The notes: generated from the letters alone by a model not told the origin. Shown: positions 23,105 through 33,938, numbered from the stretch's first letter. The stretch: 64,000 nucleotides of DNA from Yersinia hibernica (GCF_004124235.1 NZ_CP032487.1:2790001-2854000), one strand, 5' to 3'. Program-made: numbers and translations.

Positions 23105-23316
23105 CGGGACATTCCGTGGTTTTTTGTTTTTGCAGTACGCATGGTTAAATAGGATATCATCAGATGATGCGGTAAATCAGCCCCGATACTGCACTTTTTC
23201 GCCTATAAAGGCGGCGTTTCGAGTGCTGACTCAATCTCGCAGATATGATATAAGAGCCGTCTAAAGAGTTACGACTCATTTGTGAATACACTTATTACAC
23301 TAGCAGGAATATTATT

Positions 23317-23811
23317 ATGGTCACTTTTCATACTAATCACGGCGATATCGTCATCAAGACCTTCGCGGATAAAGCGCCAGTTACCGTTGAAAACTTCCTG
23401 AACTACTGCCGTAAAGGTTTCTATGATAACACTATCTTCCACCGTGTTATCGATGGTTTCATGATCCAAGGTGGCGGTTTTGAACCGGGCATGAACCAAA
23501 AAACAACTGACGCCCCGATTAAAAACGAAGCCAACAACGGCCTGAAAAACACCCGTGGCACCTTGGCAATGGCGCGTACTAATGATCCACACTCTGCCAC
23601 TGCTCAGTTCTTTATTAACGTTGCTGACAACGACTTCCTGAACTTCCGCTCAGAACGCCCAGATGGTTGGGGTTACTGTGTATTTGCTGAAGTCACCGAA
23701 GGCTTGGACGTGGTTGATAAAATCAAAAACGTTTCTACCGGTCGTAGCGGCATGCATCAAGATGTACCTAAAGAGGATGTCATCATTAAAAGCGTGACTG
23801 TCAGCGAGTAA
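23317..23811 (+). CDS. ppiB: Peptidyl-prolyl isomerase B (cytoplasmic cyclophilin)
   Basis: The 164-residue cyclophilin catalyses cis-trans isomerisation of prolyl bonds. Active-site sequence [15 protein letters not shown] and the [17 protein letters not shown] stretch are clear. There is no signal peptide, which marks it as PpiB rather than the periplasmic PpiA. Start ATG 23317 agrees with the family N-terminus ([13 protein letters not shown]). It is followed after ten bases by lpxH, with which it is likely co-transcribed. Confidence 0.97.
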   Translation: MVTFHTNHGDIVIKTFADKAPVTVENFLNYCRKGFYDNTIFHRVIDGFMIQGGGFEPGMNQKTTDAPIKNEANNGLKNTRGTLAMARTNDPHSATAQFFINVADNDFLNFRSERPDGWGYCVFAEVTEGLDVVDKIKNVSTGRSGMHQDVPKEDVIIKSVTVSE

Positions 23812-23821
23812 TGACAGCTTG

Positions 23822-24562
23822 ATGAGCACACTTTTTATTGCTGATTTGCATCTTAGCATTCAGGAACCGGCAATCACTGCCGGTTTCCTGCATTTTATCC
23901 AACGTGATGCTATTCATGCTGATGCGTTATATATCCTGGGCGATTTATTCGAGTCCTGGATTGGCGATGATGACCCCGAGCCACTGTATCGGCAAGTCGC
24001 TGCGGCATTAAAATCCCTGCAACAACAGGGTGTGCCCTGCTATTTCATTCACGGCAACCGCGACTTTCTGCTCGGTAAACGCTTTGCAATTGAAAGCGGC
24101 ATGACCTTGCTGCCGGAAGAGAAAGTAGTCGAGTTATATGGCCGTAAAATAGTTATTTTACATGGCGATACCCTATGTACTGATGATGCTGACTATCAGC
24201 ATTTTCGCCGCCGGGTACACAACCCAATTATCCAAAAATTATTTCTGTGGCTACCGCTGCGCTTTCGCTTGCGCATTGCCGCTTATATGCGCAATCAAAG
24301 CCAGCAAAATAATAGCGGTAAATCGCAGCTGATTATGGATGTCAATCCGCAAGCTGTGATTGATACTTTCGAGCGCAATCATGTTAATTGGATGATTCAC
24401 GGGCATACCCATCGCCCTGCGGTGCATAATGTAAAATTAGCCGAAGCAACAGCGCACCGGGTTGTTTTAGGCGCTTGGCATGTCGAGGGTTCAATGGTCA
24501 AAGTCACTCAAGAGCATGTCGAGCTGATTAAATTCCCGTTTGAATCAACTTGCAGCCAATAA
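23822..24562 (+). CDS. lpxH: UDP-2,3-diacylglucosamine hydrolase of lipid A synthesis
   Basis: The 246-residue enzyme cleaves UDP-2,3-diacylglucosamine to lipid X and UMP at the inner face of the cytoplasmic membrane. The calcineurin-type metal motifs are in order: ADLHLS (Asp, His), [24 protein letters not shown], and [10 protein letters not shown]. The start is ATG 23822, as an upstream TTG has no family support. It follows ppiB closely. Slightly longer than the E. coli protein (240). Confidence 0.97.
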   Translation: MSTLFIADLHLSIQEPAITAGFLHFIQRDAIHADALYILGDLFESWIGDDDPEPLYRQVAAALKSLQQQGVPCYFIHGNRDFLLGKRFAIESGMTLLPEEKVVELYGRKIVILHGDTLCTDDADYQHFRRRVHNPIIQKLFLWLPLRFRLRIAAYMRNQSQQNNSGKSQLIMDVNPQAVIDTFERNHVNWMIHGHTHRPAVHNVKLAEATAHRVVLGAWHVEGSMVKVTQEHVELIKFPFESTCSQ

Positions 24563-24624
24563 TTACCCCACTCTTTTTCATTATCTTCATACAAAAAAAC
24601 CAATAAAACCCACCAAAAGCCGCG

Positions 24625-24640
24625 ACGCAACCGTTTTCCT
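24625..24640. promoter_or_regulatory. PurR operator of purEK
   Basis: ACGCAACCGTTTTCCT matches the PurR consensus ACGCAAACGTTTTCNT except for one base, and lies about 100 bases before purE. PurR with hypoxanthine or guanine would repress the operon here. Confidence 0.9.
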
Positions 24641-24740
24641 CGCCTTTAGCTCATGATATGCTCTACGCCCTCTTCGCCAGTGACAATTCATATAAAGTTG
24701 TTCTGGCCGACGCTTGCGCAATCACAGGAGCTTTACACCC

Positions 24741-25265
24741 ATGGGAGCCAACCTCGATTCGGCTTATGCAGCCGGGGTTAAAATCGCTATCGTAATGGGG
24801 TCCAAGAGTGACTGGGCCACCATGCAATTCGCCGCCGACGTGCTCACCACGCTCAATGTTCCGTTCCATGTCGAAGTCGTTTCTGCTCACCGCACCCCGG
24901 ACAAACTGTTCAGTTTTGCCGAGCAAGCCGATACCAATGGCTTGCAGGTCATTATTGCCGGCGCGGGCGGTGCTGCTCACCTGCCGGGCATGCTGGCGGC
25001 CAAAACGCTGGTGCCGGTCTTGGGTGTACCGGTGCAAAGTGCGGCCTTAAGTGGTGTCGACAGCCTGTATTCCATCGTGCAGATGCCGCGCGGAATCCCG
25101 GTGGGAACACTGGCAATCGGTAAAGCCGGTGCGGCAAATGCCGCCTTACTGGCCGCCCAAATACTGGCGCTGCATGATACTGAATTGGCCGCACGTCTAG
25201 CGGATTGGCGTAAAAATCAAACGGATGAAGTGCTGGATAATCCTGATCCGAGGGATGAAGCATGA
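24741..25265 (+). CDS. purE: N5-carboxyaminoimidazole ribonucleotide mutase
   Basis: The 174-residue enzyme converts N5-CAIR to CAIR in purine synthesis. Signature GSKSDWATM and the [10 protein letters not shown] motif with the catalytic His are near the start, and [15 protein letters not shown] follows. Start ATG 24741 is chosen because AGGAG lies ten bases before; a TTG further upstream would lengthen the poorly conserved N-terminus. It overlaps purK by four bases (ATGA) and is under a PurR operator. Confidence 0.97.
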   Translation: MGANLDSAYAAGVKIAIVMGSKSDWATMQFAADVLTTLNVPFHVEVVSAHRTPDKLFSFAEQADTNGLQVIIAGAGGAAHLPGMLAAKTLVPVLGVPVQSAALSGVDSLYSIVQMPRGIPVGTLAIGKAGAANAALLAAQILALHDTELAARLADWRKNQTDEVLDNPDPRDEA

Positions 25266-26341
25266 AGCCAGTTTGCGTATTAGGCAACGGTCAGTTGGGC
25301 CGCATGCTGCGCCAGGCCGGTGAGCCGTTGGGTATTGCTGTTTATCCGGTAGGGTTAGATGCCGAACCTGAAGCCGTGCCCTATCAGCACAGCGTGATTA
25401 CCGCCGAGATTGAGCGCTGGCCAGAAACCGCCTTAACGCGCGAGCTCGCCACCCATACCGCGTTCGTTAACCGCGATATTTTCCCGCGTCTGGCTGACCG
25501 CCTGACTCAAAAACAGTTACTCGATAGCCTGAATTTGGCCACCGCGCCCTGGCAATTACTGGCCAGCGCCAGTGAATGGCCGCAAATTTTCACCACACTA
25601 GGTGAATGGGCGATTGTGAAACGCCGAGTGGGGGGGTATGACGGCCGTGGTCAGTGGCGTTTACGCGCCGGTGAACAAGCGAGTTTGCCAGCAGATGCTT
25701 ATGGCGCCTGTATTGTCGAGCAGGGCATTAACTTTTCCGGCGAAGTTTCATTGGTCGGCGCTCGCAGTTATCAAGGTAAATCAGTGTTTTACCCACTCAC
25801 TCATAATCTGCATGAAGATGGCATTCTGCGCATGAGTGTGGCGCGGCCTCAGCCAGATAGCCGCTTGCCCGCTAATCGATTACAGCAGCAAGCTGAAAAA
25901 ATGCTATCAGCCATTATGGATGAGCTGAATTATGTTGGTGTGATGGCGATGGAGTGTTTTATCGTCGGCGACAATTTGCTTATCAATGAGTTGGCCCCCC
26001 GGGTGCATAACAGTGGTCACTGGACCCAAAATGGGGCGTCCATCAGCCAGTTTGAGCTGCATTTGCGCGCTATTTTGGATTTACCACTGCCGACACCGGT
26101 GGTGAATACTCCATCGGTGATGGTCAATCTGATTGGTACGCCGCTGAATACCGCATGGCTGTCCCTGCCCTTGGTGCACCTGCATTGGTACGAAAAAGAG
26201 GTGCGTGAGGGGCGCAAAGTGGGCCATTTGAATTTAAATGACCCCGATGGCGCAGCATTAAGCACGGCATTGGCCGCATTAGCCCCGTTGCTACCCGCAG
26301 AATATCAAAACGCCCTGCATTGGGCGCAAGAGAAGCTGTAA
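25262..26341 (+). CDS. purK: N5-carboxyaminoimidazole ribonucleotide synthetase
   Basis: A 359-residue ATP-grasp enzyme that makes N5-CAIR from AIR, bicarbonate and ATP, giving the substrate of PurE. It opens with the nucleotide-binding [20 protein letters not shown], has the glycine-rich loop [13 protein letters not shown] near residue 125, and the metal-binding region [15 protein letters not shown] near 245. Length equals the E. coli enzyme within a few residues. It is translationally coupled to purE. Confidence 0.97.
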   Translation: MKPVCVLGNGQLGRMLRQAGEPLGIAVYPVGLDAEPEAVPYQHSVITAEIERWPETALTRELATHTAFVNRDIFPRLADRLTQKQLLDSLNLATAPWQLLASASEWPQIFTTLGEWAIVKRRVGGYDGRGQWRLRAGEQASLPADAYGACIVEQGINFSGEVSLVGARSYQGKSVFYPLTHNLHEDGILRMSVARPQPDSRLPANRLQQQAEKMLSAIMDELNYVGVMAMECFIVGDNLLINELAPRVHNSGHWTQNGASISQFELHLRAILDLPLPTPVVNTPSVMVNLIGTPLNTAWLSLPLVHLHWYEKEVREGRKVGHLNLNDPDGAALSTALAALAPLLPAEYQNALHWAQEKL

Positions 26342-26379
26342 TTGATACGCGGGCCGCTGATTCCGCCCGCGTTACCGCT

Positions 26380-28812
26380 CTAATCGGTGTAATGACGGAA
26401 CAAAGCCCGCCCCCGCAGCAATCTGGCCCCTAGCCAGCCACCGCACAGTGACAACAACAGCGCGGCCGCCAGTGGCAACAGCCACCACATTACCCAGTTA
26501 AGCTGCCATGGGAAATCAAATACTAAGCGCTGTAATGCCCAAAGGGCGGCTTCTGCACCCATGGCAGCAGCCAGCCCCGCCACCAACCCCAAGAGGGCAA
26601 ACTCCCACCACAATGTGCCGCGCAGTAAGCGTTTACTTGCTCCTAGAGTGCGATAAACCACCAACTCCTGCCGGCGCTGGCGCATACCTACCTGTATCTG
26701 GGCCAATAACAGTAACGTGCCACAGATAATCACCAATACCACCATGACTTCCAGTGCCCGGCTAACCTGCTGTAATACCTGCCCGACCTGTTTTAGCATC
26801 GCGCCGATATCCAGCAAACTGAGGGTTGGGAACTGGCGGTTTAATTGCGTCAAAACCGCGCCATCCCCCTGATAGCGGAAACTGGTCAGCCAGGTTTGTG
26901 GCTGGCCATCCAGCGCACCCGGCGGGAAAATAAAGTAAAAATTAGGGCGCAAACTTTCCCAATCGACCTGGCGAACACTGCTCACGGTGGCACCAAATGA
27001 CTGAGTATCGCCACTGAATGTCAGTTTATCGCCGACTTTAATCCCCAGCCGGTCAGCAATTCCCTGCTCGATGGACACTTCATCTGCTTTGGGCGGCCAT
27101 TGGCCTGCGGTGAGAATGTTATGAGCTGGCAAATCTTGCTGCCAGGTCAGATTCAGCTCCCGATTAACCGCTTCACCACCGGGGGCATCCTCGGCAATCC
27201 GCTCGGTCGCCAGTTGCTGATTAATTTCAGACAAGCGAACCCGGACGATAGGATAAAAAGTCGATGGGATTATCTGATGTTGGGTCAGGAACTCCGTGAC
27301 TTGCGGCACCTGCTGCGGCGTCATATTCAATAAGAAATAATTCGGGCTATCGGCGGGCAACTGTTGTTGCCAGCGATCCAGTAAATCTCCGCGCAATACC
27401 AATAATAAGGCTAACAGCATGAATGACAATGAGAATGCCGCCAGTTGAGTCAATGTCATCCATGGTTGGCGCAATAACCGGTTGATAGCCAGGCGCAATG
27501 ATAAGCGGGTAAATGTCAGGCGGCGTAATAGCAATAATCCGCCCCAGCCAATCACACCTAACAGCAACGCCAAGACCAGCATGCCGCCGAGGATCGCCCA
27601 TAACAGCGAATTCCCGCCCATCAGTAAGGCCAGCAGCCCCACGACGATGATAATCATCACCGGAATAAAATAGCGCAGCGGCCAAACATTGGCGCTGACA
27701 TCACGGCGCAATACCCGCAGGGGTTGCGTCGCCAGCAATTGCCGATAGGGGCGAATTCCCACCAGCAACGAAATTAATATCAGCGATCCCATTGACCATA
27801 TCCATGGCCATAAACCCGCAGCCGGTAAAGCTGCCGGCAATACCGGGGACAACAAGCGGATTAAGATTTTCTCGAACAATAGCCCAATGACGCTGCCACA
27901 CAGGCCCGCCAGCACCAAAACAGAGAGCCATTGGCCGATGATCAACCGCCGTAAAGCACTGCGCCCGGCCCCCAATGTTTTCAGCACCGCCACTAAATCA
28001 TAGCGGCTGCGGCAATAATGCCCCATCGCCACGGCAACCGCGGCAATTGATAGCAATAAGGTCAATAACGCCGATAGCAACAAGAATTGCTGCGCACGTT
28101 GTAGCGATTTCCCCAGCGCGCCGCCGGATTCTTGCAGGCCATACCAGCGCTGGTCTGGCTTCAATTGCGGGGCCAGCCAATCACTAAATTGAGTGATAGC
28201 TTCCGGCGAGCCTGCAAACATATAGCGGTAGCTCAAGCGGCTACCCGGCTGGATTGCACCGGTTTTTTCGACATCCGCCAGGTTGATTAAAACACGCGGC
28301 GCAGTCTGGAATGGGTTAAAACCGGAATCAGGCTCTTGAAGCACTTCACCAATGATTTTCAGTGAAGTATCACCGACTTCCAAGCTATCGCCGACATTAA
28401 CCCCAAGCAGCGCCAGCAATCGCGGGGCCACCAGCGCAGTTCCCGGTTCCAGTTTGGCCTCGGCCGGTAAGGTTTCCAGCTTGCCATACAGCGGATAAGC
28501 TAAGTCCGTGGCTTTCACATCGGCCAGTTGCGGGCGGTCACCGGCATAGGTCATCGTCATAAATGACAGCTGGCGGCTGACAGACAGCCCCTGCTGCTGC
28601 GCTTCCAATAACCACCCCTCAGGGGCGGGATGGGAAGTTCTTAGCACCCGATCACCGGCTAAAAAATCACGACTTTGCTGACTAAGTCCTTGCTCCATCC
28701 GGTCACTAATGCTGCCCAGCGCCAAGACACACGCCACCGCCAGGGTTAATGCCAGCCAGACAATCAGCAGTGAGGGGGAGCGCCATTCACGCCAAAACCA
28801 GCGCCAAATCAT
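26380..28812 (-). CDS. ybbP: ABC transporter permease YbbP
   Basis: The 810-residue FtsX-type permease has one N-terminal membrane helix, a large periplasmic domain, a central group of helices (about 250-490), a second periplasmic domain, and three C-terminal helices. This is the MacB/LolC-like type VII plan, duplicated. Start ATG 28812 is preceded by GGAGG. An upstream GTG lies within that site and is rejected. The gene overlaps the stop of ybbA (ATGA). Family members work in extracting substances from the inner membrane; the actual substrate is not established. Confidence 0.93.
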   Translation of the reverse strand: MIWRWFWREWRSPSLLIVWLALTLAVACVLALGSISDRMEQGLSQQSRDFLAGDRVLRTSHPAPEGWLLEAQQQGLSVSRQLSFMTMTYAGDRPQLADVKATDLAYPLYGKLETLPAEAKLEPGTALVAPRLLALLGVNVGDSLEVGDTSLKIIGEVLQEPDSGFNPFQTAPRVLINLADVEKTGAIQPGSRLSYRYMFAGSPEAITQFSDWLAPQLKPDQRWYGLQESGGALGKSLQRAQQFLLLSALLTLLLSIAAVAVAMGHYCRSRYDLVAVLKTLGAGRSALRRLIIGQWLSVLVLAGLCGSVIGLLFEKILIRLLSPVLPAALPAAGLWPWIWSMGSLILISLLVGIRPYRQLLATQPLRVLRRDVSANVWPLRYFIPVMIIIVVGLLALLMGGNSLLWAILGGMLVLALLLGVIGWGGLLLLRRLTFTRLSLRLAINRLLRQPWMTLTQLAAFSLSFMLLALLLVLRGDLLDRWQQQLPADSPNYFLLNMTPQQVPQVTEFLTQHQIIPSTFYPIVRVRLSEINQQLATERIAEDAPGGEAVNRELNLTWQQDLPAHNILTAGQWPPKADEVSIEQGIADRLGIKVGDKLTFSGDTQSFGATVSSVRQVDWESLRPNFYFIFPPGALDGQPQTWLTSFRYQGDGAVLTQLNRQFPTLSLLDIGAMLKQVGQVLQQVSRALEVMVVLVIICGTLLLLAQIQVGMRQRRQELVVYRTLGASKRLLRGTLWWEFALLGLVAGLAAAMGAEAALWALQRLVFDFPWQLNWVMWWLLPLAAALLLSLCGGWLGARLLRGRALFRHYTD

Positions 28813-29495
28813 GCTTCCTCCCACAATTTACCGTCTTGTAGCCGCAGCCGACGCTGGCACCGGCCAGCCAGTTGTACATCATGGGTCACCAGAATCAGCG
28901 TGGTGTCATAGTCGCGGTTAAGGGAGAATAACAAATCAGCAATACGGTCGCCGGTGTGCCGGTCAAGATTACCGGTGGGCTCATCGGCAAATAATATTTT
29001 GGGCCGACCGCTAAACGCGCGGGCCAGCGCCACGCGCTGCTGTTCGCCGCCGGAGAGTTGGGCCGGCAGATGCTGCAGGCGCTTCTCCAACCCGACCTGT
29101 TTTAATAACTCAATGGCATGGATTTTACTGTCGCGATCATTTTCACCGCGGAGCAATGCCGGGAGTTGCACATTTTCCAGCGTATTGAGGGTCGGCACCA
29201 ACATAAATGATTGGAACACAAAACCGACATTTTTGGCCCGCAGTAACGCGCGCCCCTCTTCATCCATCGCGGTCAAAGATTGGCCGAGTAAGCTCACCTC
29301 ACCACTGCTGCCATCATCAAGGCCAGCCAGGATCCCCAACAAGGTTGATTTACCTGAACCGGACTCACCAATCAGCGCAATTGTCTGAGCGGGTTTGACA
29401 ACCAGCTCAACTCCGGTAAGGATGGAGAGCTGTTGCTCACCCTGACCGACGTGTTTATTAAGATGATGAACTTCAAGAACGTTTTCCGCTGGCAT
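28809..29495 (-). CDS. ybbA: ABC transporter ATPase YbbA
   Basis: The 228-residue ATPase has Walker A GESGSGKST near residue 42, signature LSGGEQQRVALARAF near 145, and Walker B ILFADEPTGNLD, then the H-loop LVTHD. This is the LolD/MacB-type subgroup that works with FtsX-like permeases such as YbbP, which follows with a four-base overlap. The start ATG 29495 lies inside the divergent tesA gene, so the first 30 or so bases are shared. Confidence 0.95.
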   Translation of the reverse strand: MPAENVLEVHHLNKHVGQGEQQLSILTGVELVVKPAQTIALIGESGSGKSTLLGILAGLDDGSSGEVSLLGQSLTAMDEEGRALLRAKNVGFVFQSFMLVPTLNTLENVQLPALLRGENDRDSKIHAIELLKQVGLEKRLQHLPAQLSGGEQQRVALARAFSGRPKILFADEPTGNLDRHTGDRIADLLFSLNRDYDTTLILVTHDVQLAGRCQRRLRLQDGKLWEEA

Positions 29496-30101
29496 CTTCC
29501 CTTCCTATTGCTGTTGGGATTATTCAGTTTGCGTGCCGCCGCAACCGATACACTTTTGATTCTCGGCGACAGTTTAAGCGCCGGTTACCGCCTGCCAATT
29601 GCCCAAGCATGGCCCTCACGGCTGGATAAAACATGGCAAGCCACCCCAGCATTACCCAAGGTGGTTAACGCCAGTATCAGTGGTGATACTGCGGCACAGG
29701 GCTTAGCCCGCCTCCCCGCCCTGCTGCAACAGCATCAGCCGCGCTGGGTGTTGATTGAACTGGGTGCTAATGACGGCTTGCGCGGTTTCCCCACTGCAGA
29801 TATTGAGCGGGATCTTAGGCAAATTATCACTCTAATCAAACAAGCAAAAGCGCAACCTTTATTAATGCAAATCCGTATTCCGCCCAATTATGGTCGCCGC
29901 TATACTGATGCTTTTACCGCCATGTATCCACAGCTGGCACAGCAATTCAACATTCCACTGGTGCCATTCTTTATGGAACAAGTTGCTGTAAAGCCCGAGT
30001 GGATGCAGGATGATGGCTTACACCCTAACGCCGAGGCCCAGCCTTTCATTGCCGATTGGATGGCGCAACAACTCCAGCCGTTAGTAACCAATAAGTCTTA
30101 G
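29463..30101 (+). CDS. tesA: Acyl-CoA thioesterase I / lysophospholipase L1 (periplasmic)
   Basis: The product has about 212 residues. A signal peptide (FRWHLPFLLLLGLFSLRAAA) precedes the mature SGNH hydrolase. The catalytic Ser is in LGDSLSAGYR, the oxyanion residues in SGDTAAQG and GANDGLRG, and the Asp-His pair in DGLHPNAEA. Tandem ATGs at 29463 and 29466 are the likely starts; the frame is open further upstream to 29433. The 5' end overlaps that of the divergent ybbA gene by about 33 bases, as in E. coli. It acts on acyl-CoA and lysophospholipids in the periplasm. Confidence 0.96.
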   Translation: MMNFKNVFRWHLPFLLLLGLFSLRAAATDTLLILGDSLSAGYRLPIAQAWPSRLDKTWQATPALPKVVNASISGDTAAQGLARLPALLQQHQPRWVLIELGANDGLRGFPTADIERDLRQIITLIKQAKAQPLLMQIRIPPNYGRRYTDAFTAMYPQLAQQFNIPLVPFFMEQVAVKPEWMQDDGLHPNAEAQPFIADWMAQQLQPLVTNKS

Positions 30102-30146
30102 TTAACCACTTGTTTAGATAAATAGAATCACTCACTAGGTAAAGTT

Positions 30147-30923
30147 ATGCAAAAAGCAGTATTAATTACCGGTTGTTCCAGCGGTATTGGCCTGATTACG
30201 GCGCAAGACTTAAAAAACCGCGGTTACCGCGTGCTGGCGGCCTGCCGTAAACCCGAGGATGTGGCCAAGATGGCGCAATGGGGCCTGGAGGGGATTGAAC
30301 TGGATTTGGATGACAGCGCCAGTGTCGAACGAGCGGCGGCGCAAGTTATCGCGTTAACCGCAGGGCGTTTGTATGGTTTGTTTAACAATGGCGGCTTTGG
30401 GTTATACGGGCCATTGCAGACCATTTCGCGCCAACAGCTGGAAAAACAATTCTCCACCAATCTGTTTGGTACCCACCAACTGACGCAACTTTTGCTGCCG
30501 GCCATGCTGCCACACGGTGAGGGGCGCATCATTCAAACCAGTTCGGTGATGGGGTTGGTTTCAACTGCTGGCCGTGGTGCTTATGCCGCCAGTAAATATG
30601 CACTGGAGGCTTGGTCTGATGCATTGCGCATGGAACTGCATGACAGCGGAATTCATGTCAGTTTGATTGAGCCTGGCCCGATAAGCACTCATTTTACGCA
30701 AAATGTGAATCAAGCGCAGGTTGATAAACCGGTCAATAACCCCGGGATTGCGAAGCGCTTCACCTTACCGCCTGAAGCTATTTTACCGAAATTGCGCCAT
30801 GCGCTGGAAAGCCCGCGCCCGCAATTACGTTATCCCGTCACCTTAGTGGCCCATGCGCTCACCATATTACGCCGCATATTGCCTGGGCGGATGCTCGATA
30901 AAGTCTTGCGGGGCAATGCCTGA
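30147..30923 (+). CDS. ybbO: Short-chain dehydrogenase YbbO
   Basis: A 258-residue classical SDR with the cofactor motif TGCSSGIG at the N-terminus, NNGGFG near residue 85, and the catalytic Ser...Tyr-x3-Lys in SSVMGLVSTAGRGAYAASKYALE. It follows tesA in the same direction, as in E. coli, where YbbO reduces aldehydes and may work in fatty aldehyde or lipid metabolism. Substrate here is inferred from the family. Ribosome-binding site AGGTAAAG precedes ATG 30147. Confidence 0.94.
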   Translation: MQKAVLITGCSSGIGLITAQDLKNRGYRVLAACRKPEDVAKMAQWGLEGIELDLDDSASVERAAAQVIALTAGRLYGLFNNGGFGLYGPLQTISRQQLEKQFSTNLFGTHQLTQLLLPAMLPHGEGRIIQTSSVMGLVSTAGRGAYAASKYALEAWSDALRMELHDSGIHVSLIEPGPISTHFTQNVNQAQVDKPVNNPGIAKRFTLPPEAILPKLRHALESPRPQLRYPVTLVAHALTILRRILPGRMLDKVLRGNA

Positions 30924-30994
30924 TAATAGCGATGAGGGTTGAAGCAATATAATTTGCCCCCATTTACTGCTAAAACGGATGAGAGAAAAAATTC

Positions 30995-31864
30995 ATGCTA
31001 GCACCTACTACGATTGATATTACTGAAGCTAACCTACACCAGACCTTAGAACAATCCATGACAGTGCCAGTGCTGTTCTACTTTTGGTCTGAACGCAGCC
31101 AGCACTGCCTGCAACTGACCCCGGTACTGGATAGACTGGCCGCTGAATATGCGGGCCAATTCATTTTGGCGCGCGTTGATTGCGATGCACAACAGATGGT
31201 AGCGTCCCAGTTTGGCCTGCGCTCCATTCCCGCGGTTTATCTCTTTAAAGACGGCCAGCCGGTAGATGGCTTCCAAGGGCCACAGCCAGAAGAGATTATC
31301 CGCGAGTTACTGCAACGGGTATTGCCGAAACCTGAAGAGCTGAAAGCGCAGGAAGCTGCACAATTAATCAGTGAGGGCAAAGTGCAAGAAGCGCTGCCAT
31401 TACTGAAAGACGCCTGGCAACTGATGCAACAAAGCAATAACCCACAAACCAGCGACATCGCCCTGCAACTGGCGGAGGCACAAATCCTGCTCAATCGCAG
31501 TGAAGATGCTGAGGGCGTGTTAGCCACCATTCCACTGCAAGACCGTGATACCCGTTATCAAGGGCTGATTGCACAAATTGAGTTGCTCAAACAAGCCGCT
31601 GATACCCCCGAGATCCAGCAGCTACAGCAACAAGTGGCGGAACAACCGGATAATGTCGAACTGGCGGTACAATTAGCCCTGCAACTGCATCAGGTTGGTC
31701 GCAACGAAGAGGCACTAGAGTTACTGCTGGGTCACTTGAAGAAAGACCTGAGTGCCGCGAATGGAACCGCGCGAAAGACATTAATGGATATTTTGGCCGC
31801 ATTAGGCACTGGCGATGCGCTGGCAGCCAAATATCGCCGTCAACTGTATTCATTTCTGTACTGA
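30995..31864 (+). CDS. cnoX: Chaperedoxin CnoX (YbbN)
   Basis: The 289-residue protein has an N-terminal thioredoxin fold (about 1-110), in which the usual CxxC is SQHC (SERSQHC), and a C-terminal TPR-like helical region ([19 protein letters not shown] and so on). CnoX holds bleach-oxidised client proteins and transfers them to GroEL or DnaK. The SxxC redox motif is characteristic for enterobacterial CnoX. Length and position after ybbO agree with E. coli (284 residues). Confidence 0.95.
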   Translation: MLAPTTIDITEANLHQTLEQSMTVPVLFYFWSERSQHCLQLTPVLDRLAAEYAGQFILARVDCDAQQMVASQFGLRSIPAVYLFKDGQPVDGFQGPQPEEIIRELLQRVLPKPEELKAQEAAQLISEGKVQEALPLLKDAWQLMQQSNNPQTSDIALQLAEAQILLNRSEDAEGVLATIPLQDRDTRYQGLIAQIELLKQAADTPEIQQLQQQVAEQPDNVELAVQLALQLHQVGRNEEALELLLGHLKKDLSAANGTARKTLMDILAALGTGDALAAKYRRQLYSFLY

Positions 31865-32059
31865 TAGGGATATTTAACAGTCATTCACCGTTATTCTATT
31901 GCCATTATTTGCTACTGCGCGGGGGCATCCCGCGCTGTTTTATGCTACCTGTTGCTCACTTTTTCTCATTTACACGCATTTACCTGCCTTTCATTAGGCA
32001 TTTAGCGCGCGGTCACGTAATATTAAGAAACAATATTCATTGCTGACAGGAAGTTAAAT

Positions 32060-32974
32060 ATGTTTACGGTTATCCCTGTTCTTATCGTTGTCGCCCTGAT
32101 TGTGGTCTTTTCCTCAATCAAAATCGTCCCGCAAGGTTTTCAATGGACTGTCGAGCGTTTTGGTCGCTATACCAAAACTCTGATGCCTGGCCTGAATATC
32201 GTCGTGCCATTTATGGATCGTATTGGTCGTAAAATCAATATGATGGAACAAGTTCTAGATATCCCATCGCAAGAAATCATTTCCCGCGATAACGCCAACG
32301 TCGCCATTGATGCCGTCTGCTTTATCCAAGTCATTGATCCCGTGAAAGCAGCATATGAAGTAAGCAATTTGGAATTGGCCATCGTTAACTTGACCATGAC
32401 CAACTTCCGTACTGTTTTAGGCTCGATGGAACTCGATGAAATGTTGTCTCAGCGCGACAACATCAATAGCCGCCTATTGCATATCGTCGATGAAGCCACC
32501 AACCCGTGGGGCATTAAAATCACCCGTATTGAAATCCGTGATGTGCGCCCACCAACTGAACTGATCTCTGCGATGAACGCCCAGATGAAAGCTGAACGAA
32601 CCAAACGTGCAGATATTCTGGAAGCCGAAGGGGTTCGTCAAGCCGCTATCCTGCGCGCCGAGGGTGAAAAACAATCACAAATTCTGAAAGCGGAAGGTGA
32701 ACGTCAGTCAGCCTTCTTGCAAGCAGAAGCGCGTGAACGTGCGGCAGAAGCGGAAGCTCAAGCAACCAAAATGGTTTCTGAGGCCATCGCTGCGGGTGAT
32801 ATTCAAGCCATTAACTACTTCGTGGCACAAAAATATACCGATGCATTACAACATATCGGTTCGGCCAATAACAGCAAAGTCATCATGATGCCATTGGAAG
32901 CCAGTAACCTGATGGGCGCTATTGGTGGTATTGCTGAGCTGATTGGTGAGAGTAAAAACAGCCGGGGTAAATAA
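32060..32974 (+). CDS. qmcA: SPFH/band-7 membrane protein QmcA
   Basis: The 304-residue protein has one N-terminal membrane segment ([19 protein letters not shown]) and a band-7 domain (about 25-180: [16 protein letters not shown], then [12 protein letters not shown]). A long Ala/Glu-rich coiled coil follows ([18 protein letters not shown], then repeated AEG(E)RQ units). It is a prohibitin-like scaffold of the inner membrane, linked in E. coli with FtsH quality control. The next gene, two bases after its stop, is its NfeD-type partner YbbJ. Confidence 0.96.
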   Translation: MFTVIPVLIVVALIVVFSSIKIVPQGFQWTVERFGRYTKTLMPGLNIVVPFMDRIGRKINMMEQVLDIPSQEIISRDNANVAIDAVCFIQVIDPVKAAYEVSNLELAIVNLTMTNFRTVLGSMELDEMLSQRDNINSRLLHIVDEATNPWGIKITRIEIRDVRPPTELISAMNAQMKAERTKRADILEAEGVRQAAILRAEGEKQSQILKAEGERQSAFLQAEARERAAEAEAQATKMVSEAIAAGDIQAINYFVAQKYTDALQHIGSANNSKVIMMPLEASNLMGAIGGIAELIGESKNSRGK

Positions 32975-32976
32975 CC

Positions 32977-33429
32977 ATGCTGGTGGATATTGCAGCAAAT
33001 CCGAACTGGTTTTGGCTATCACTCGGCGGGCTATTATTAGCCGCTGAGATGTTGGGTGCCAGTGGCTATATGCTGTGGAGCGGCGTCGCTGCCGTGGTCG
33101 TGGGTATTCTGGTCTGGCTTTTTCCCTTCAGTTGGGAGATGCAAGGTGTGTTATTCGCTGTTCTGACCGTGATTTCTGCATTTCTGTGGTGGTATTGGTT
33201 GAGTAAACGCACCAAACCGCTGCCGGCCATGTTAAACCAACGTAATCATCAATTGTTGGGGACACGCGCGACCTTAACCGAGCCGACAGTTGACGGCTAT
33301 GGCCGCATGAAAGTGGGTGACAGCAGCTGGCGTATTTATTGCTCTAATGAGTTGAGTGCCGGTAGCGAAGTTGAAGTTATCTTAGTGGAGGGGAATACCT
33401 TGCATGTCAGGGCGGTTCACCGTCACTAA
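32977..33429 (+). CDS. ybbJ: NfeD-like membrane protein YbbJ
   Basis: A 150-residue inner-membrane protein with three or four membrane helices in the first 80 residues (WFWLSLGGLLLAAEMLG, SGVAAVVVGILVWLF, VLFAVLTVISAFLWWYW) and a C-terminal OB-fold (LLGTRATLTEPTVDGYGRMK, then the VEVILVEGNTLHV end). NfeD-like proteins pair with SPFH proteins, and this one follows qmcA directly, so a common membrane complex is expected. The exact role is not known. Confidence 0.94.
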   Translation: MLVDIAANPNWFWLSLGGLLLAAEMLGASGYMLWSGVAAVVVGILVWLFPFSWEMQGVLFAVLTVISAFLWWYWLSKRTKPLPAMLNQRNHQLLGTRATLTEPTVDGYGRMKVGDSSWRIYCSNELSAGSEVEVILVEGNTLHVRAVHRH

Positions 33430-33491
33430 CCCGCTATAAGGCGCATTTATCTGGATGCGCCGCTCACTACAGGCTCGGGGTTCCCGGCCTG

Positions 33492-33929
33492 TCAGCTAGC
33501 TTCCTCTTGTTTATTAACATCTTGCTTCTCGGCGGTGTGGCAACACCCGGCCAGATTATTAATAATCGGGCAATCCGCGCCGTCATCCCCTGGGCACTCA
33601 TCCGCCAAAGCCAATAACCGCAACCGCATCTGATTAAGATCATTAATGTGTGTTTCGATTTCCGCTACCTTTTGTAATGTTGCCGCTTTCACATCAGCAC
33701 TGTGGCGCGCTGGATTATGAAACAGTGCCAGTAACTCGCGACATTCATCCAAGGTAAAACCAATCTGCCGCGCCTGGCGTAACAGGGTTAACTCTTCAAT
33801 ATGCTTGGCGCTGTAGCTGCGATAGCCATTATCCGTGCGGATCGGCGGGGTCACCAGTTTCTTCTCTTCGTAAAAACGAATGGCTTTACTGGTTAAACCG
33901 GTTTTTTTTGCAACATCGCTAATATTCAC
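33492..33929 (-). CDS. cueR: Copper-responsive MerR-family regulator
   Basis: The 145-residue MerR protein has the DNA-binding head [20 protein letters not shown], the RxxNGYRxY motif, and a dimerisation helix. The metal loop Cys-x7-Cys (CPGDDGADC) is the Cu(I)-binding site of CueR. An extra CC pair (LAGCCH) lies in the tail. CueR activates copA and cueO when Cu(I) is bound. It is divergent from copA, and the CueR operator lies in the gap between them. It is about ten residues longer than in E. coli at the C-terminus. Confidence 0.96.
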   Translation of the reverse strand: MNISDVAKKTGLTSKAIRFYEEKKLVTPPIRTDNGYRSYSAKHIEELTLLRQARQIGFTLDECRELLALFHNPARHSADVKAATLQKVAEIETHINDLNQMRLRLLALADECPGDDGADCPIINNLAGCCHTAEKQDVNKQEEAS

Positions 33930-33938
33930 TTTACCCCC

